Part shown: piece after piece, positions 7,703-10,840 of the stretch
Layout: each line of letters begins with the position of its first letter
Position numbering within the stretch: the first letter of the stretch is position 1
NCBI GenBank assembly: GCA_023395755.1
Contig: JAEWYG010000251.1
Location: forward strand, 1-10,840
DNA from: Actinomycetes bacterium
GTDB lineage: Bacteria; Actinomycetota; Coriobacteriia; Coriobacteriales; Eggerthellaceae
DNA length: 10,840 nucleotides
Direction: 5' to 3'
The notes under the pieces: model-generated
Told to the model about the DNA's origin: nothing
The model's input: the letters and a program-made list of their open reading frames with translations, nothing else
Databases searched by the model: none
Made by a program: the position numbers and the translations under genes

Positions 7703-8608
7703 TTAGGAAACCAGCTCGAAGCCCCACTCCTGCCATGTCTTTATGGCCTGCGGGTCGGTCGTTGCCCAGTCGAGGAATGCGGAGGCAGCCTCAGCCTGCT
7801 TGGAATCCACACAGATTGCTGCAGGATAAACAATATTCTTATGCGTGTCGGCAGGTACGGTACCCACCACCTTCACGCCGCCGAAGCGGTACACGTCAGA
7901 GCTGTACACGAACGCCACATCCACAGCACCAGACTGAGCTTGCTTACATACGTTGCCCACCGAACTTTGCAGGTTCACCTTACCCGCCAAGGGCGTACCT
8001 TCATAGCTGCCACCCGTACCTGTAATGTCCTTGCCAGTCTTGCCACTAGCATCGGTATAGCAGCCCACGGTAGAGAGCGACTGATTAGCGTAATTGCCAG
8101 CCGGAACTGAATCGTCACCAATACCTACGGTGTAATTACCTGAAGCAATATCGCTGAGCGTAAGTTCTTTACCCGCCAAAGCCGAATTTTCACCCACTAC
8201 CATAACCAAATCGTTCTTGAACATATCGAAGCGCGTGGCCTGATTGACGTAACCCTTCTCCACGGCCTCGTCCATCTTGCTCTTTGAAGCTGAGATGAGC
8301 ACATCGGCATACGCTCCACCCGCTAGCTGCTCGTTCAGCTCACCGGAAGAGAGATACTGAGTGTCCTTAAAGGTAACCCAGCTATGATCTTTAGCATAGA
8401 GTTGCTGTACGGCATCCATAGCTTTTGAAAGCGAGTTTGCAGCAAACAACTGAAGCTCAACCGCCTCATGCTTTTCGTCCTTTGTCGGTTCTTGACTTTG
8501 CTGAGACTCGGACTTCTGCTCAGGCGCTGAGCAGCCTGCCAGCGCAAACGCACCCACAAGGGCGAACACACACGCGGCCGCTAGTACTATGCGAATATGC
8601 TTCTTCAT
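7703..8608 (-). CDS. modA: Molybdate-binding lipoprotein ModA
   Basis: ModA (301 residues) captures molybdate or tungstate outside the membrane and delivers it to ModB. A lipoprotein signal (positive n-region, hydrophobic core, lipobox LAGC at 23-26) would leave the mature protein lipidated at C26, the usual form in a Gram-positive. A charged, Ser/Gln-rich linker (about 28-47) precedes the binding domain. Family features are FAANSL (55-60), YLSSGELNEQL (85-95) with an SS pair that fits oxyanion binding, the segment GDDSVPAGNYAN (164-175), and VDVAFVYSSDV (229-239). The ATG at 8608 is fixed by AAGGA six bases upstream. In-frame ATGs further up lack a ribosome site. It is the first gene of modABC; a promoter lies about 90 bases upstream. 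Confidence 0.95.
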   Translation of the reverse strand: MKKHIRIVLAAACVFALVGAFALAGCSAPEQKSESQQSQEPTKDEKHEAVELQLFAANSLSKAMDAVQQLYAKDHSWVTFKDTQYLSSGELNEQLAGGAYADVLISASKSKMDEAVEKGYVNQATRFDMFKNDLVMVVGENSALAGKELTLSDIASGNYTVGIGDDSVPAGNYANQSLSTVGCYTDASGKTGKDITGTGGSYEGTPLAGKVNLQSSVGNVCKQAQSGAVDVAFVYSSDVYRFGGVKVVGTVPADTHKNIVYPAAICVDSKQAEAASAFLDWATTDPQAIKTWQEWGFELVS

Positions 8609-8693
8609 TGATGTTCCTTCCCTGGTTTCCCTCGGCAAACCCATCATGTCAACCATGCAAACCCCCAGCATGCACTTTGTCGACGGATGAGTT
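8609..8693 (-). promoter_or_regulatory. modA 5' leader with direct repeats and small hairpin
   Basis: The predicted modA transcript has a leader of about 85 bases. On the minus strand it contains GGGTTTGC twice (8664-8657 and 8642-8635), exactly 22 bases apart. GGTTT and AAACC (8641-8637, 8628-8624) can form a 5-bp stem just upstream of the ribosome site AAGGA. These could be a protein site or a structure affecting translation. I cannot identify a Moco riboswitch in it. Confidence 0.35.
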
Positions 8694-8699
8694 GTCCTT

Positions 8700-8728
8700 A
8701 TATTATTCTTTGAATAGTATATAGTCAA
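8700..8728 (-). promoter_or_regulatory. Sigma-70-type promoter for modABC
   Basis: On the minus strand, TTGACT (8728-8723; 5 of 6) and TAATAT (8705-8700; 4 of 6) are separated by exactly 17 bp of AT-rich DNA. Transcription would start near 8693. It is the best promoter-like site between the upstream importer genes and modA. Confidence 0.65.
8710..8728. promoter_or_regulatory. Candidate operator palindrome over the modA -35 box
   Basis: The 19-base sequence has half-sites TTGAnTA and TAnTCAA around a 5-base centre and covers the -35 box and the first part of the spacer. A repressor bound here would block the promoter. The TA-rich character recalls ModE-type sites but does not match the E. coli ModE consensus, and no regulator gene is in the window, so the binding protein is unknown. 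Confidence 0.4.
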
Positions 8729-8876
8729 CTGCAAATAGAAAGGCCGTACCTGTATGTATCACGATAAGGTGAGCCGTTAATGCGAGTTTCCACCTGCCTT
8801 TTGCGCGAGTTTCTAAATTTGCCCCACACGCCATTTTCCGATCTAACTCTTACTTTCACGCATAATTACAGAAGAG

Positions 8877-8909
8877 AGTGGCGGTTCCTTCCTTTGCTTT
8901 CTTGCCACT
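8877..8909 (-). terminator. Weak inverted repeat, possible end of importer operon
   Basis: AGTGGC (8877-8882) and GCCACT (8904-8909) form a 6-bp stem around a 21-base loop, followed on the minus strand by CTCTCTTCTG. It lies about 80 bases beyond the last importer gene. The stem is short and the loop long, so termination here is only a possibility. Confidence 0.25.
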
Positions 8910-8963
8910 GGTGAGAGTGCTACTTGTAACTGGCAGGGAGCCTGTTTGCTTCTGGTGGGAGTG
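8908..8963. repeat. Three degenerate direct repeats with a 22-bp period
   Basis: CTGGTGAGAGTG (8908-8919), CTGGCAGGGAG (8930-8940) and CTGGTGGGAGTG (8952-8963) start exactly 22 bp apart. The first and third match at 11 of 12 bases; the second is more diverged. Two-helical-turn spacing fits sites for a protein binding one face of DNA, but chance is not excluded. Confidence 0.35.
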
Positions 8964-8987
8964 TCGCCTATTGTCTGCAGATCAGCC

Positions 8988-9578
8988 TTACCCCAGGTTA
9001 ACCACCCGTGTAGCAACCCGCTCAGTAAGCGCGAGAGAATGAGACACGAAGATAAGACCAATGCCGCGGGCTTGGGTTTCAGACACGAGAAAGCGCCATA
9101 TCTGAGCTTGCGTCACCGCGTCAAGCATAGTCGACACCTCATCGGCTATAAGGTAACGGGGCTGTACGGCAAAAGCGCGTGCAATACAGAAACGTTGGAG
9201 CTCTCCGCCCGACAACTCATGCGGGTAACGCGAAAGCCAACGATCTTGAATACCGAGCGCCTTAAGAAGATCGACCGATGCGCCACCTGCTTCAGCGAGG
9301 GTTTGCTCCATGCGCATACGCGGGTCAACCGCCGTCTCGGGGTGTTGCCAAATCATTTGCACAGGACACACCCCTCGCTTCGGAAGGGGTTTTCCATCGA
9401 CAAGAATGCTTCCTGCACTTGGCTGTTCATATCCAGCAAGCAAACGACAGAGCGTCGTCTTACCGAACCCTGATGGCGCACTCAAGGCCACGCGCTCATT
9501 AGATTCAACCGCCACGTTGAATCCTTCATAAAGGGGCTTTTTGCCATACCCAAACGATAGGTTTCGCGCCTCTAACAT
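8988..9578 (-). CDS. Short NikE/DppF-like ABC transporter ATPase
   Basis: This is the second ATPase of a peptide/nickel-type importer, 196 residues. Core motifs are APSGFGKT (34-41), Q-loop Q78, signature LSGGE (122-126), Walker B ending in DE (146-147) and switch H180. Position 34 of the Walker A box is Ala where the consensus has Gly; the catalytic K40 and T41 remain. The protein stops right after the core fold (VVNLG), lacking the C-terminal extension of DppF/OppF, which usually exceed 250 residues, so it is a minimal version; the normal stop and good ribosome site argue against decay. The ATG at 9578 has GGAGGAAGG about five bases upstream and overlaps the preceding gene by seven bases, so the two ATPases are probably made together. 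Nickel or a metal-chelator complex is the favoured cargo, by neighbour. Confidence 0.85.
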   Translation of the reverse strand: MLEARNLSFGYGKKPLYEGFNVAVESNERVALSAPSGFGKTTLCRLLAGYEQPSAGSILVDGKPLPKRGVCPVQMIWQHPETAVDPRMRMEQTLAEAGGASVDLLKALGIQDRWLSRYPHELSGGELQRFCIARAFAVQPRYLIADEVSTMLDAVTQAQIWRFLVSETQARGIGLIFVSHSLALTERVATRVVNLG

Positions 9579-10555
9579 GAACAGCCTTCCTCCATCCGGT
9601 CGCCTTCTTCAGCGCAAGACATTTGCCGCTCAGGAACAGCGAAATCGTGCTCGGGTAGTGCATGCCAAAGTGCGCGACTAAACGGATTATCCAGCAAATC
9701 GGGGCTAGCGAAATTAGCAACAGCTGTCTCTTCCACCACCGTGCCATCCTTAAACACGGCAACACGGTCTGCCACCCGCAAGGCTAGTTCGATATCGTGA
9801 GTAATAAGCAACACGCCGCCACCCTCATCGGCAAATGCACGGAAATCCGCAAGGGCCTGCACGGCCAAATCAAGGTCTAAACCAGGAGTAGGCTCATCGG
9901 CCACGATAACGCGCGGGTTATCCATAAGTGCACAGCATAACAACACACGGCGCGCCATACCGCCGGATAGTTCATGAGGGTAAAGGCCTGCAACGCTTTT
10001 TGCCAGACCGTAACGCGCAAACAGTTCTTCACGCTGCCTGCGACGGCTTACCCGAGAGATACCGCCACGAGCAAAACCTTCCACCTGACGCCCTACCTTC
10101 ATAAGGGGATCGAGATGGTTTACGCTTTGCGGCACCAGAGACACCCCGTTTCCTCGTAAACGCGCAAGCGAGGTCGCATCTTGAGGCTGACCATCGAACC
10201 AGATGCGACCCCGCACGGTGGCGTTTGGTTCAAAGAGCCCCATAATGGCATCGGCGAGCAGCGTCTTACCTGACCCCGACGCGCCCACAACAGCCACGAC
10301 CTCGCCCGCATGTACCGAGATGCTCAAGTTATGAAGAACCTCTACCTCACGTTGTTCAGCACGGAAAAAGGGAGCGTCTTCGTCGTACATACGGAATCCC
10401 ACGCTTAAATCTTCCACTTGCAGCAAGTGATGACCGTGCGCGTGGCGCGATGCAAACGCATGTCGATGATGATGATGCACCTGCGCATTTTCGTGTAACG
10501 TTGCCTCGTGCGCATCCTCGCTCGGCATTGTCGCATGAGTTTTCTTTTCGTCCAT
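9572..10555 (-). CDS. NikD/DppD-like ABC transporter ATPase with His-rich N-terminus
   Basis: This 327-residue ATPase powers a peptide/nickel-type importer. The first 43 residues precede the ABC fold and carry 12 histidines, including HHHH (27-30), H32, H38, H40 and HH (42-43), which suggests metal binding or sensing. The fold then shows Walker A GASGSGKT (91-98), Q-loop Q143, signature LSGGM (196-200), Walker B ending in DE (220-221) and switch H253. NPFSRALWHALP (290-301) matches the C-terminal extension of oligopeptide/nickel ATPases. The last 14 residues include C314, C325 and C327 (CSC), further possible metal ligands. AGGGGG lies five bases before the ATG at 10555. The only later in-frame ATG ahead of the fold (codon 10) would still keep the His stretch. 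It follows the permease by nine bases and overlaps the next ATPase. Nickel is the best guess; cobalt, zinc or peptides are not excluded. Confidence 0.87.
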   Translation of the reverse strand: MDEKKTHATMPSEDAHEATLHENAQVHHHHRHAFASRHAHGHHLLQVEDLSVGFRMYDEDAPFFRAEQREVEVLHNLSISVHAGEVVAVVGASGSGKTLLADAIMGLFEPNATVRGRIWFDGQPQDATSLARLRGNGVSLVPQSVNHLDPLMKVGRQVEGFARGGISRVSRRRQREELFARYGLAKSVAGLYPHELSGGMARRVLLCCALMDNPRVIVADEPTPGLDLDLAVQALADFRAFADEGGGVLLITHDIELALRVADRVAVFKDGTVVEETAVANFASPDLLDNPFSRALWHALPEHDFAVPERQMSCAEEGDRMEEGCSC

Positions 10556-10564
10556 ACCAGCCCC

Positions 10565-10840
10565 CTATTCCTGCGAGCTGTGCGGATCGACGAGCTTACG
10601 CAGATTCGAACCCGCGACATCGAACAGAAGCATCGTAATCATCAAAGCAAGGCCGGGAAACACCGCAAGCCACCACATCCCGGCAGACAGATACGCCATC
10701 GATTCACTGAGTATCACACCAATGGCAGGTTGCTCGGGGGGCAGGCCAAATCCGAGAAACGTAACAGCAGCCTCATGTAAAATGGCATGAGGGAACAGCA
10801 GAATCAAACCAACAATAAACTGAGGCAACACGTAGGGCAC
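10565..10840 (-). CDS. NikC/DppC-like ABC transporter permease (C-terminal part)
   Basis: Only the last 91 residues are in the window; the 5' end lies beyond position 10840, and the first visible codon (GTG) is internal. Two hydrophobic segments are seen, around LPQFIVGLILLF and WWLAVFPGLALMITML, separated by the outer loop typical of BPD_transp_1 permeases of the DppC/OppC/NikC type. The family hallmarks are HEAAVTFLGFGLPP and WWLAVFPG, and the ending DVAGSNLRKLVDP matches the usual GD-x-LRD-x-LDP close. The wording of the loop (PAIGVILSESM) resembles metal-type members of the family, though this is from memory and not a search. It is the second permease of the importer; the first permease and the solute-binding protein should lie upstream, outside the window. 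Confidence 0.9.
   Translation of the reverse strand: MPYVLPQFIVGLILLFPHAILHEAAVTFLGFGLPPEQPAIGVILSESMAYLSAGMWWLAVFPGLALMITMLLFDVAGSNLRKLVDPHSSQE

Larger units (their letters stand above)
8729..8987. other. Non-coding gap between the ABC importer genes and the modA promoter
   Basis: No gene is seen in these 259 bases. They hold a 9-bp direct repeat GCGAGTTTC (8782-8790 and 8805-8813, 23 bp apart), the inverted repeat at 8877-8909 and the 22-bp-period repeats at 8908-8963. The gap must contain the end of the importer transcript and any upstream control of mod. Confidence 0.5.

Noticed and set aside
7403..8110. Plus-strand open frame of 235 codons opposite modA and the modB start
   Set aside because: It crosses the modA-modB junction and hairpin and is antisense to conserved ModA motifs, with no domain of its own.
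8609..8693. Moco riboswitch in the modA leader
   Set aside because: The leader is only about 85 bases and I cannot lay out the multi-stem Moco RNA architecture; only one weak stem is seen.
8946..9473. Plus-strand open frame of 175 codons opposite the short ATPase
   Set aside because: It is antisense to the ABC signature and Walker motifs and looks like low-complexity shadow coding.

Overview
The window looks like a chromosomal segment from a mid-GC (roughly 50%) high-GC-lineage Gram-positive, most likely an anaerobic member of the Coriobacteriia (Eggerthellaceae-like). The clues are a Tat-exported, sortase-anchored surface protein with a KTGD-type sorting signal, a lipoprotein ModA, strong AAGGAG-type ribosome sites, and uptake systems for molybdate and probably nickel side by side. 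The species assignment is inference, not proof.

Layout: one gene reads rightward and everything else reads leftward. Positions 255-3098 (+) encode a 947-residue Tat-exported metallophosphoesterase with a LamG-like domain, a Pro-rich stalk and a wall-sorting signal. It ends at a strong hairpin terminator (3115-3154) facing a convergent leftward block. In transcription order (right to left) that block contains: a metal/peptide-type ABC importer (C-terminal end of a DppC/NikC-like permease at the window edge, a NikD-like ATPase with a His-rich N-terminus, and a short NikE-like ATPase); a 379-base non-coding gap with the modA promoter and leader; the molybdate transporter modA-modB-modC (6139-8608); and the molybdopterin genes moaA and moaC (3209-4859), which have their own near-consensus promoter.

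The genes fit together as metal supply plus cofactor assembly. ModABC imports molybdate, and MoaA with MoaC makes cyclic pyranopterin monophosphate, the first intermediate of the molybdenum cofactor. The adjacent importer probably supplies nickel or a related metal complex. Later Moco genes (moaE, moaD, moeA, mogA) are not in the window.

The most unusual item is ModB: the normal five-helix permease is preceded by a signal-peptide-like helix and about 220 residues of extracytoplasmic sequence that I do not recognise. Also notable are the His-rich ATPase, the perfect 11-bp hairpin between modA and modB, a palindrome overlapping the modA -35 box, and repeats with a 22-bp period in the flanking non-coding DNA. 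I see no CRISPR array, tRNA, rRNA, insertion sequence or phage gene.
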